Below the pieces are notes generated by a model, which saw only the letters and a program-made list of their open reading frames with translations, was not told where the DNA came from and ran no database searches. From the NCBI GenBank assembly GCA_964630925.1, contig CAZVZK010000200.1, positions 1 to 16,160 on the forward strand: a stretch of DNA of 16,160 bases, written 5' to 3'. How positions within the stretch are numbered: position 1 is the first letter of the stretch; every line of letters starts with the position of its first letter. The stretch is from RGDT01 sp964630925. GTDB taxonomy: Bacteria; Planctomycetota; Planctomycetia; Gemmatales; Gemmataceae. Made by a program: the position numbers and the translations under genes. Below are positions 6,115-13,029 of this stretch, one piece after another.

Positions 6115-6882
6115 ATGTCGGGACGGGGCGCGGCGGTGCTGCTGACGGTGGCGACGAGTGCGGGCCTGACCTGGGCCGACCCGGCCCCGGCGGTGCCGCA
6201 GCCCGATGTGCGGCTCGACGTGCTGCTGGTCCGCCTACGCCCGCAGGCCTGGGACGCCCTCAAGGGGGCGTTGGGCCGCTCCGTCCTGCCGGCCACGATC
6301 CAGGGCGACCCCAAGGGCGCCGTCGCCGGGGTGCTGCGCAAGGAGCAGGAGGAGGGGATCACGCGGATCATCGAGAAGCTGGAGAAGCGGAAGCTCGCCA
6401 GGGTGCAGGCGAGGCCGCGGCTGGTGACGAAGGGCGGCAGGCCGGCCAGCTTCCTCGACGGCGGCGAGGCGGCGGTGCCGGTCCCGGCGGGGCGCGGATC
6501 GGTCGGCGTGCAGTTCGAGGAGTTCGGCACCCGGCTGAACTTCCTGCCCGTCGTGATGGCCGACGGACGCATCCGCCTGGAGGTGGAGCCCGAGGTCAGC
6601 GACCTCAAGGACACGGGGTTCGCCATCGCCGGGGCCACGGTGCCGGGCCGGGTCACGCGGCGGCTGAACGCGGTAGCCGAGATGGGCGAGGGGCAGATGT
6701 TCGTGGTCGGCGGCCTAGGCGGGAAGGACAGGGTCACGGAGATGGAGTGTGTGCCGGCCCTGCGCGAGCTGCCCTACGTGCGGCACCTGTTCGGCTGGGA
6801 GGTGACGCGGGAGGAGGAGTACGACCTGCTCCTGCTCGTAGTGCCGCACGTCGTCAAGCCGGCAGGCGCCGCGCCCCGGTGA
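6115..6882 (+). CDS. Secreted secretin-core domain protein, paralogue 2
   Basis: This 255-residue protein shares its beginning ('MSGRG') and layout with the protein at 4680: signal peptide (cleavage likely after 'TWA'), a helical region near residues 32-97, then the secretin core. The core is better preserved here: 'ARPRLVTKGGRPASF' (99-113) and 'GGEAAVPV' (116-123), then 'DGRIRLEVEPEVSDL' (150-164), 'EGQMFVVGGL' (192-201), 'ECVPALRELPYVRHLF' (211-226) and a final hydrophobic strand 'DLLLLVVPHVV'. A true secretin would have N-domains before this core, and none are present. It may be a periplasmic or outer-membrane-associated protein rather than a secretion pore. ATG at 6115 follows a GGGAGGGG ribosome-binding site. 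An upstream in-frame ATG at 6052 is rejected because it would bury the signal peptide and overlap the promoter. Confidence 0.8.
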   Translation: MSGRGAAVLLTVATSAGLTWADPAPAVPQPDVRLDVLLVRLRPQAWDALKGALGRSVLPATIQGDPKGAVAGVLRKEQEEGITRIIEKLEKRKLARVQARPRLVTKGGRPASFLDGGEAAVPVPAGRGSVGVQFEEFGTRLNFLPVVMADGRIRLEVEPEVSDLKDTGFAIAGATVPGRVTRRLNAVAEMGEGQMFVVGGLGGKDRVTEMECVPALRELPYVRHLFGWEVTREEEYDLLLLVVPHVVKPAGAAPR

Positions 6883-6899
6883 ACGACAAGGGCGAGCGG

Positions 6900-6955
6900 G
6901 GCGGGGTGAGCCCGCCGTGCCAGCGCACCTGCTGACTCGGGCCCCTGACGGGGCC
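6900..6955. terminator. Two GC-rich hairpins between convergent genes
   Basis: GGCGGG (6900-6905) can pair with CCCGCC (6911-6916) around a 5-nt loop, and GGCCCC (6940-6945) with GGGGCC (6950-6955) around TGAC. They lie between the ends of the secretin-core gene 2 and the sigma-factor gene, where bidirectional termination would be useful. No T-tract follows, so the role is uncertain. The first hairpin resembles a short intergenic repeat I associate with Gemmata, which I could not verify. Confidence 0.4.
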
Positions 6956-7011
6956 AGCTCGCCTGATCCGAAGACACGGCCAGCGTACGCCGGGCCGCTC
7001 GCCTTCGGGAT

Positions 7012-8787
7012 TCACTTCCACTCGAAGTAGTGTAGGCGCTCCGCCTTCGTTTTCAGCACCACCTTCAGGTTCTTGCCGTCGGCGTCGCACACGCACAGCG
7101 TCGCCGCCCCGCCGCGCGGCCAGCGCCACCAGGGCTCGCCGGGCACCTCCGTCACCGGCAGGTGGTAGAACGCGATCTTCTTGCCGTCCGGCGACCAGCG
7201 GGCGCGCTCGATCACGAAGTCCTTCGCCGGCAGGCCGGCGAGGGGCAGCACCGTCTGCTTCTTCGTCACCAGGTCGCTCACCATGAGCCGGCCGTGCCGC
7301 GCCTCGGGGTCGCCCAGGACGCTCAGCAGGCGCCTGCCGTCCGCCGAGAGGTGGTCATTCGCGGTCATCCGCTGGTCGGCGCCGAGGTCGAACGGGGACG
7401 ACTCCTTGCCGTCCGGTGACAGCCACGACCAGCGGAACACCCAGCCGCCGCCCTTGGCGGCCATCGGCGAGCTCGTCACCAGCAGCCTCCCGTCGGGCCG
7501 CTCGCCCAGCAGATGCTCGCCGGCCGGGACGGGGACATCAGACCGCTTCCTCGTCGCCACGTCGAACACCACGGCGCGGTCACGCCCGAACGGCGGCGCC
7601 TTGCCGGCGGCCACGGCCTTGCGCATCTCCGCGGGCGTGGGGCCGGCGTCGCCGTACAGGCGTTTGCCGTCCGGCGACCACACGAGCCGGCCGCGGAACG
7701 TCAGCCCTTCGGACGGCATCAGCACGCCCGGCCCCTTCTCGTCGATGCCGCGGATGTACAGCTTGTGGATAGTGACGAAGTACGGGCCACCGAGCGCCTC
7801 GGCGCTCTGTTGCGCCAGCACCGCCACCCGCTTGCCGTCGGGGCTGACGGCGACGCACCCCTCGGCGGCGTCGTAGTCGTCGTGCCACAGGTCGCGGTAG
7901 TGGGTGCCGTCGGGACGCAGCAGGACCGGCCTGCCCTTGCCCCACAGGGCGAGCAGGCCGTTCTTCGGCGGCATCTCCTTCGGGACGGGCGCGAACGCGC
8001 CGCGCACCTCCGGTGTGGGCCGAGGCCACGCGAACACCGCCCCCGTGCCCACCAACGCCAGGATCGCCACGCCGGCCACGAGCTTCATCATCCAGTGTCG
8101 CATCGGCATCGCTCCTTCCGTCAGGGCCAGCAGGTGAGCCGGGGCGGCGGCCAGGGACGCCTTGACCGCCACGCCGAGACGCGCCGTCGCGGCGGACAGG
8201 GCCGCCGGCAGGGCGAGCATGGCGGCGGCCAGCAGCACTTTCGGATCGGCCGCGGCACGCTCGCGCAGCATCGCCAGGCCGCGCGACAGCCGCGCCGACA
8301 GCGTCCCCTCCGGGCAGCCGAGGACGCCGGCGGCCTCCGCCTGCGTATGCCCGGACAGGTAACACAGCACCACCGCCTCGCGGTACTTCTCGGGCAGCGC
8401 GAGGAGCAGGGAGTCGATGTCGATGGGCGACTCCGCCGGCGCGGGCGTGGCGAGGCCGTCGAGCGGTGCCGTGGGCGCGTCCTTCGCGAGCCTCTTGCGC
8501 AGGGCGAGGGCGGTGCGCGTGGCGACGGTGTGCAGCCAGGGGCCGAGCGGGCCGGACAGGCGATCGAGGTGGCGGACGGCGGCGAGGAAGGTGGCCTGGA
8601 AGGCGTCCTCGGCGTCGGCGGGGCGGCGCAGGAGCCGGCGGCACACGCCCCACACGAGCGGGCCGTGCCGATGGACGAGGCGCGCGAAGGCCGCCTCTTG
8701 CCCGGCGCGGAACGCGGCCAGGAGGGCGTCATCCGGGCGCGGGTCGGCGGCGGGCAGCCGGTTGAGGAAGTCGATGAGCGTGCTCAT
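7012..8787 (-). CDS. ECF sigma factor fused through a membrane helix to PD40/WD40-like repeats
   Basis: This 591-residue fusion begins with an ECF sigma factor: region 2 at about residues 20-100 ('DDALLAAFRAGQEAAFARLV...DAEDAFQATFLAA') and region 4 at about 124-178, with the helix-turn-helix 'GHTQAEAAGVLGCPEGTLSARLSRG'. A hydrophobic helix near residues 234-254 follows, then a C-terminal domain with several 'SPDGKR/K'-type turns (315-320, 371-376, 457-461, 532-537), characteristic of PD40/TolB-like propeller blades. The topology suggests cytosolic sigma regions tethered to an extracytoplasmic sensor propeller, a direct route from envelope signal to transcription. Planctomycetes are known for ECF sigma factors with C-terminal WD40 extensions. 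ATG at 8785-8787 is chosen; the frame is open upstream to 9093, but those residues are low-complexity. No anti-sigma gene is adjacent. Confidence 0.88.
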   Translation of the reverse strand: MSTLIDFLNRLPAADPRPDDALLAAFRAGQEAAFARLVHRHGPLVWGVCRRLLRRPADAEDAFQATFLAAVRHLDRLSGPLGPWLHTVATRTALALRKRLAKDAPTAPLDGLATPAPAESPIDIDSLLLALPEKYREAVVLCYLSGHTQAEAAGVLGCPEGTLSARLSRGLAMLRERAAADPKVLLAAAMLALPAALSAATARLGVAVKASLAAAPAHLLALTEGAMPMRHWMMKLVAGVAILALVGTGAVFAWPRPTPEVRGAFAPVPKEMPPKNGLLALWGKGRPVLLRPDGTHYRDLWHDDYDAAEGCVAVSPDGKRVAVLAQQSAEALGGPYFVTIHKLYIRGIDEKGPGVLMPSEGLTFRGRLVWSPDGKRLYGDAGPTPAEMRKAVAAGKAPPFGRDRAVVFDVATRKRSDVPVPAGEHLLGERPDGRLLVTSSPMAAKGGGWVFRWSWLSPDGKESSPFDLGADQRMTANDHLSADGRRLLSVLGDPEARHGRLMVSDLVTKKQTVLPLAGLPAKDFVIERARWSPDGKKIAFYHLPVTEVPGEPWWRWPRGGAATLCVCDADGKNLKVVLKTKAERLHYFEWK

Positions 8788-9253
8788 ACCCGTATTGTTG
8801 CGGGCAGGAGGCCGGATCCCTGCAAGAATTCCGGCACCCTCGCGGGAGTTACCCCCCGAAGGGCCTGGTTCAAAGGCGGGGGGGCGCTGCTGTGGGCAGC
8901 GTAGCGGGTGTGAAGCCGCCGGGGCTGACGCGGCTGACTCCCCCGTCCCGCCGGGCCAACGCGGCGTCACTACCGCCGGGGCCATGCGCCGGATCGCCGG
9001 GGGCGATTCGTTTCCGTGGCGCGGGGGGGTGTGAGGGGGGTCGGGAAACGAACTTCCGCAAGTCGTTCTGCCGCTCGCACTTGCGGCGGGCAAGTTCGTT
9101 TCCCTGGTTCGTTTCCCTCACTGACTGGCGTCCATCCGCCCCCATCCTGTGAAGTGCAATGCCATTCGCCCACCGCCGGCCCACCTCCCCTGTCTACTTC
9201 CGTCCATTCCCACCCCTGGCTGATCGGTTACGGGAGATGAACGAGGCCGGCCG
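8788..9253. other. Intergenic region without a supported gene
   Basis: About 470 bp lie between the start of the sigma-factor fusion gene and the end of the epimerase gene. Overlapping frames exist on both strands, but they encode Arg/Pro/Gly-rich, low-complexity peptides without motifs. I read no RNA gene here. The notable content is the long hairpin at 9043-9104 and repeats of TTCGTTTCC. The promoter of the sigma-factor gene should lie at the left end, but I cannot assign it. Confidence 0.6.
9043..9118. repeat. Long bulged hairpin plus 13-bp direct repeat
   Basis: GGGAAACGAACTT (9043-9055) pairs perfectly with AAGTTCGTTTCCC (9092-9104). Immediately inside, CCGCAAGT (9056-9063) pairs with ACTTGCGG (9079-9086), leaving a 5-nt bulge and a 15-nt loop, for 21 base pairs in total. 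GTTCGTTTCCCT at 9094-9105 is repeated directly at 9107-9118, so an alternative pairing with the left arm is possible. A related TTCGTTTCC occurs at 9008-9016. It lies after the epimerase gene and before the sigma-factor gene on the minus strand. Confidence 0.7.
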
Positions 9254-10234
9254 TCAACCGGCGATGTCGGACGTGTCGAGCGTCCCCTCGGCGTGCAGCT
9301 TGCGGAACAGCGTCAGCGTCTCGCGGACGCCGTCGGCCAGCGGCGTCTTCGGGATCGGGCCGAGGTCACGCTGCAGGGCGTCGTCGGACAGGTCGTAGGC
9401 GATGCCGATCTGCCGCTCGCCGTGGGTGATCAGCTCCTTCGCCCGCGGGTCGGCGGCGCACATGGCCGCGTGCAGCGCCGGCATGTCCACCACGTCGCCA
9501 CGCAGGTTGTACGACTTCGCGCCGTCGTACGGCGCCTCCAGGCAGCGCACGAACGCCCCGGCCACGTCGTCGACGTACTGCATGTCCTGCCAGCCGCCGT
9601 AGGTGATGTGGTACGGACGCCCCAGCGCCAGGCACTTGATGGCCTTGGTCGGCTCGCTGGTCATGCCGAAGTCGCGGCCCGCGCCGTACACCGTCCAAGG
9701 CCTCAGGCCGATGGACGACAGGCCGAAGTCCTGATGGTAGATGCGGGCGTTGCCCTCGTTGCAGCACTTGAAGTAGCCGTAGTGCGTCGAGGGCGTCAGC
9801 TTCACGTCGTCGGGCAGGCGGCGGGCGTCCCCGTAGTCGGACTGCGGCCCGAAGACGGCGGCGCTGGAGGCGTAGACGAGGCGTTGCACCTGGGGCCGGT
9901 GGGCCTTGACCGCCTCGAAGACGGCGAGCGTTCCGATGACGTTCACCTGCGCCCCGAGGATGGGGTCGGCCCGGCACGTCGGCACCTGCAATCCCGCGAG
10001 GTGGACGACGTGCGTGATGCCGTGCGTCGCGATGGCCGACTTGAGGCCGTCGAGGTCGGTGACATCGCCCTGAACGAACTTCACCTGTTTGACGTGATCG
10101 GGGGGCATGACGGGCTGGAGGCGGCGGGCGTCCTCGCGGAGGTCGTAGACCCAGACGCCGTCGCCGCGTGCGAGGAGCCGGCGGACGATCCAGGCGCCGA
10201 GGAAGCCGTAGCCCCCGGTGATGAGCACGCGCAT
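9254..10234 (-). CDS. NAD-dependent epimerase/dehydratase (extended SDR family)
   Basis: This 326-residue protein starts at once with the cofactor-binding 'GGYGFLG' motif (residues 7-13) and an acidic residue at the end of strand 2 (Asp31), which favours NAD over NADP. It has 'HLAGLQVP' after strand 4, catalytic Ser in 'YASSAAVFG' (near 123-124) and the Y-x3-K pair (Tyr152, Lys156), followed by 'LRPWTVYGAGRD'. The order matches UDP-sugar epimerases such as GalE-like proteins. The exact sugar is not readable, and a role in envelope or exopolysaccharide sugars is only inferred. ATG at 10232-10234 follows a purine-rich GGAAGAGAG ribosome-binding site; longer in-frame extensions overlap the divergent TIM-barrel gene and are rejected. 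Its leader overlaps that of the divergent gene. Confidence 0.88.
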   Translation of the reverse strand: MRVLITGGYGFLGAWIVRRLLARGDGVWVYDLREDARRLQPVMPPDHVKQVKFVQGDVTDLDGLKSAIATHGITHVVHLAGLQVPTCRADPILGAQVNVIGTLAVFEAVKAHRPQVQRLVYASSAAVFGPQSDYGDARRLPDDVKLTPSTHYGYFKCCNEGNARIYHQDFGLSSIGLRPWTVYGAGRDFGMTSEPTKAIKCLALGRPYHITYGGWQDMQYVDDVAGAFVRCLEAPYDGAKSYNLRGDVVDMPALHAAMCAADPRAKELITHGERQIGIAYDLSDDALQRDLGPIPKTPLADGVRETLTLFRKLHAEGTLDTSDIAG

Positions 10235-10266
10235 CGATGGTCTCTCTTCCAGGCGGGCGGCGTATC

Positions 10267-10276
10267 CGCATATGGT
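10267..10276. promoter_or_regulatory. Overlapping divergent -10-like hexamers
   Basis: The only AT-rich patch between the epimerase and TIM-barrel genes contains TATGCG on the minus strand (10272-10267, 32 bp before the epimerase ATG) and TATGGT on the plus strand (10271-10276, 30 bp before the TIM-barrel GTG). They share CATATG. No -35 elements are evident, so this is a composition- and spacing-based call. Confidence 0.3.
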
Positions 10277-10306
10277 AGAAGGGACGCCCCCGGAGGACAC
10301 ACACCC

Positions 10307-11200
10307 GTGATCACCCGCCGCCTCTTCCTCGGCGCGCTGGCCGCCACGCCGGCCCTGGCCGCCGACGCCAGACGCCTGCACGTCGCCACCAACGTCTACC
10401 CGTGGCTCACGTTCTACGGCCGGGAGAAGCGCGACTTCCACAAGGACGCCGACGCCTCGCTGGCCGAGGTCGCGGGCGCCGGCCTCGACGGCTTCGAGCC
10501 GATCATCAACACCCCCGCCGACGTGAAGGCGCTGCTGCCGCGCCTGAAGAAGGCGAAGCTGGAGATGCGCTCGCTGTACATGAACGCGAAGCTGCACGAG
10601 CCGGCGGAAGACGTGATCAGGAACGCCGTGGCCGTCGCCGAGGCGGCGAAGCCTGCCGGCCTGCGCTGGATGGTCGTCAACCCGACGCCGCTGCGCTGGG
10701 GCGGCCCGGACGACAAGGGCGACGAGCAGCTGGAAGCGCAGGCAAAGAACCTGGGCTTGCTGGGCAAGAAGCTGAAGACGGCGGGCGTGGTGCTGGCGTA
10801 CCACAACCACGACGCCGAGATGCGGCGGTCGGCACGCGAGTACCACCACATGATGAACGGCACCGATCCGGCCGACGTGTCCCTCTGCCTGGACGCCCAC
10901 TGGGTCTACCGCGGCGCCGGCGACTCGCGCGTCGCCCTCTTCGACGTGTGCAAGCTGTACCTCGCGCGGATCGCCGTGCTGCACCTGCGTCAGTCGGCGA
11001 AGGGCGTGTGGACGGAGGCGTTCGGCCCCGGCGACATCGACTATGGCCGGCTCGTCGCCCTGCTGGCGGCGAAGAAGATGACGCCTCACGTCGTGTTGGA
11101 GCAGGCCGTCGAGGCGAAGTCGCCGCGGCTGCTGAAGGCGAAGGAGGCCCACGCCGCCGGCGTGAAGTACGTCCGCGAGGAGATGGCCGCCCTGGCGTGA
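10307..11200 (+). CDS. Secreted sugar phosphate isomerase/epimerase-like TIM-barrel protein
   Basis: This 297-residue protein starts with a short twin-arginine-type signal ('ITRRLFLGALAATPALAA'), so export is likely. The mature part matches the xylose-isomerase-like TIM barrel (AP endonuclease family 2 fold): Glu in 'DGFEPIIN' (residues 61-68), 'YHNHDAE' (165-171), 'LDAHW' (195-199), 'VLHLRQ' (224-229), 'GPGDIDY' (240-246) and a late Glu265 in 'VVLEQ'. These His, Asp and Glu residues form the divalent-metal site of sugar isomerases and epimerases. The substrate is unknown. Exported members are common in planctomycetes beside Gfo/Idh/MocA proteins, which suggests extracytoplasmic sugar conversion. 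The GTG at 10307 has GGAGG (10292-10296) 10 nt upstream. The LRR gene begins 21 bp after its stop, so the two are probably co-transcribed. Confidence 0.85.
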   Translation: MITRRLFLGALAATPALAADARRLHVATNVYPWLTFYGREKRDFHKDADASLAEVAGAGLDGFEPIINTPADVKALLPRLKKAKLEMRSLYMNAKLHEPAEDVIRNAVAVAEAAKPAGLRWMVVNPTPLRWGGPDDKGDEQLEAQAKNLGLLGKKLKTAGVVLAYHNHDAEMRRSAREYHHMMNGTDPADVSLCLDAHWVYRGAGDSRVALFDVCKLYLARIAVLHLRQSAKGVWTEAFGPGDIDYGRLVALLAAKKMTPHVVLEQAVEAKSPRLLKAKEAHAAGVKYVREEMAALA

Positions 11201-11221
11201 GCGGGGGCGCGGAGGGACGCG

Positions 11222-13015
11222 ATGGACGCGGAGTTGCTGCGGCTGCTTGGGGCGTGCAAGGACGCGCCGGACGAGACGCTGCCGCGCCTCGTCCTGGCCG
11301 ACTGGCTGGACGACCACGGCGACGCGGAGCGGGCCGAGTTCGTCCGCCTGAGCGTGCGGCTCGACCGCGGAGTCGATGGCATCGCGCCATTGCCGGAGGA
11401 CGAGCCAGACTGGGCGGGGATGGCGGCGCGGCGACACCGGCTGTGGCTGAAGAACCGCAAGCGCTGGCTGGGCGGGCTGGCGTCGGAGGCCTGGCTCGGC
11501 AGCGTCGGCCATGAGGCGGGGATGCTCTGGGTGCTGGTCGGGATGGACGACCTACCCACACTGAAACCGGAAGTGGCTGCGTGGATTGAGGAAGCGAGGT
11601 TGTCCGAGCCCGAGGCGGGTGAGGCCGAGGTTGAGGCGTGGAGCCGGTTGTTGCCGGTACGGTCGTTGGGGGGCTTCGGCCCCCTGCCCTCGCCAGCAGC
11701 TCTGACTCGGCTGCTTGAGGAGCCCGGTCGGCCTCCCCTGCGGCGACTGTCGGTGGGCCTCCCTGACGAGATCTGGCGGGTGCGGGAACACGCCCGGACC
11801 CTGGCGGCGTCGCGGGGAATCCGATGGCTAGACTTCAGGGCCGGGCTGGAGGAGCAGGGGGAAGCACTGTATCCGGCCCTGGCCACCGGCTCGGGCCTCG
11901 CCGAGTGCCGAGTTCTGGGCTTGAGCTTCTGCCCCAAGGCCTGTCTTCCACACGTGGCTCGAGCCGTACCCCGCATCAGGGCCCTGCGGACGCATCAGTC
12001 GGAGCGGGGTGACGCGATGTTGGGTGCGCTGGCGGCGAATGAGACGTTGGCGGGGCTCGAGTCGTTGGCCTCAGACTACGACAACGTGAGCGACACCGGT
12101 CTGAAGGCTCTGGCGGCGTCGCCATACCTTCGTCGGCTGAAATCGCTCAGTTTCGAAGAATCGAGTCGGATCACTGGCAGAGGCCTGGCCGCCCTGGCTC
12201 GGTCGCCGGTGATGGCGTCGGTCGAGCGGCTCAGCCTCCTGTGGTCGTGCCAAGTCGGGGTCGAGGGAGTGCGCGCCTTGGCGGCATCTCCGTTCGTCGG
12301 CTCCCTTCGTGAGCTGGCTCTCAGCGGCCCGCTAGGGGATGAGGGGGCGGAAGCTATCGCATCTTCTCCGGCCCTCTCGGGGCTTCGCGTACTCCGACTG
12401 GACAATTGCGGCATCGGGGCAAGGGGGGCCGAGAGATTGGCGTCTTCGCCCCACTTGAGCCGGCTGGAGGTGCTGTCGCTGCGTGGGAATAGCCTGCTTC
12501 AGTCCGGCGTGGAGGCCCTTGCGCAAGCTGGGGCGCTGCCGGCGCTTCGGTCCCTCCGACTCTTTTGGGATGGCTTGCCTGCCGCGGCGGTCCGTGCATT
12601 GGCCGCGTGCCCCATGTTCCGTCGGCTTCGGTGCTTGTCACTGAGCTGTCCGCGGGCCGGCGCGGCTATTGGGGCCGACTTGGCGGCCTCGCCGTCCCAG
12701 CTGGAGTCCCTCGACTTGAGCAACTCGCGTCTGCGGGATGACGGCCTGGCGGCGCTGCTCCGCGCGCCCTGGGTGAAGAATCTGCGGAACCTCAGGCTGG
12801 GTGGCAACAGGATCTCCGCCGCCGGGATCGAGGCCCTGGTCAAGACACGGATGCCCCAATTGGCTTTCCTTGATCTGCAAGAGAACTCGATCAGGCGGCA
12901 AGGGGGGCAACTCCTAGCCGCGTGGAGACAGGCGCGGCAAATGAGCTGGCTGGGGCTTCCACAAGGCATGCACCCGGACGATCAGGCGACACTCTTTCGC
13001 TCGCAGTCTCGCTGA
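11222..13015 (+). CDS. Leucine-rich-repeat protein with N-terminal TIGR02996-type domain
   Basis: This 597-residue protein opens with the domain 'ETLPRLVLADWLDDHGDAERAEFVRL' (split here: ETLPRLVLADWL at 19-29 region, then DDHGDAERAEFVRL), which I recognise as the TIGR02996 repeat-companion domain of Gemmata-type planctomycetes. From about residue 270 it contains eight or nine LRRs of 24-30 residues, of the ribonuclease-inhibitor-like type ('LRVLRLDNCGIGARGAERLA', 'LESLDLSNSRLRDDGLAALL', 'LRNLRLGGNRISAAGIEALV'). Such proteins are thought to be binding scaffolds; no signal peptide or membrane helix is visible. The ATG at 11222 follows GGAGGG at good spacing. Third-position G/C is near total in the first 110 codons and clearly lower afterwards, which is unlike the neighbours. 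The histone-deacetylase-like gene starts 14 bp after its stop. Ligand and role are unknown. Confidence 0.88.
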   Translation: MDAELLRLLGACKDAPDETLPRLVLADWLDDHGDAERAEFVRLSVRLDRGVDGIAPLPEDEPDWAGMAARRHRLWLKNRKRWLGGLASEAWLGSVGHEAGMLWVLVGMDDLPTLKPEVAAWIEEARLSEPEAGEAEVEAWSRLLPVRSLGGFGPLPSPAALTRLLEEPGRPPLRRLSVGLPDEIWRVREHARTLAASRGIRWLDFRAGLEEQGEALYPALATGSGLAECRVLGLSFCPKACLPHVARAVPRIRALRTHQSERGDAMLGALAANETLAGLESLASDYDNVSDTGLKALAASPYLRRLKSLSFEESSRITGRGLAALARSPVMASVERLSLLWSCQVGVEGVRALAASPFVGSLRELALSGPLGDEGAEAIASSPALSGLRVLRLDNCGIGARGAERLASSPHLSRLEVLSLRGNSLLQSGVEALAQAGALPALRSLRLFWDGLPAAAVRALAACPMFRRLRCLSLSCPRAGAAIGADLAASPSQLESLDLSNSRLRDDGLAALLRAPWVKNLRNLRLGGNRISAAGIEALVKTRMPQLAFLDLQENSIRRQGGQLLAAWRQARQMSWLGLPQGMHPDDQATLFRSQSR

Positions 13016-13029
13016 ACAAGGACGCTCCC

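Noticed and set aside
8788..9093. Extension of the sigma-factor fusion to 693 residues
   Set aside because: The added 102 residues are Pro/Ala/Arg-rich without motif. The sigma region 2 begins at the normal distance from Met 8787.
10235..11512. N-terminal extension of the epimerase to 752 residues
   Set aside because: The extra residues are antisense to the TIM-barrel gene. The Rossmann motif begins at Met 10234, which has a ribosome-binding site.
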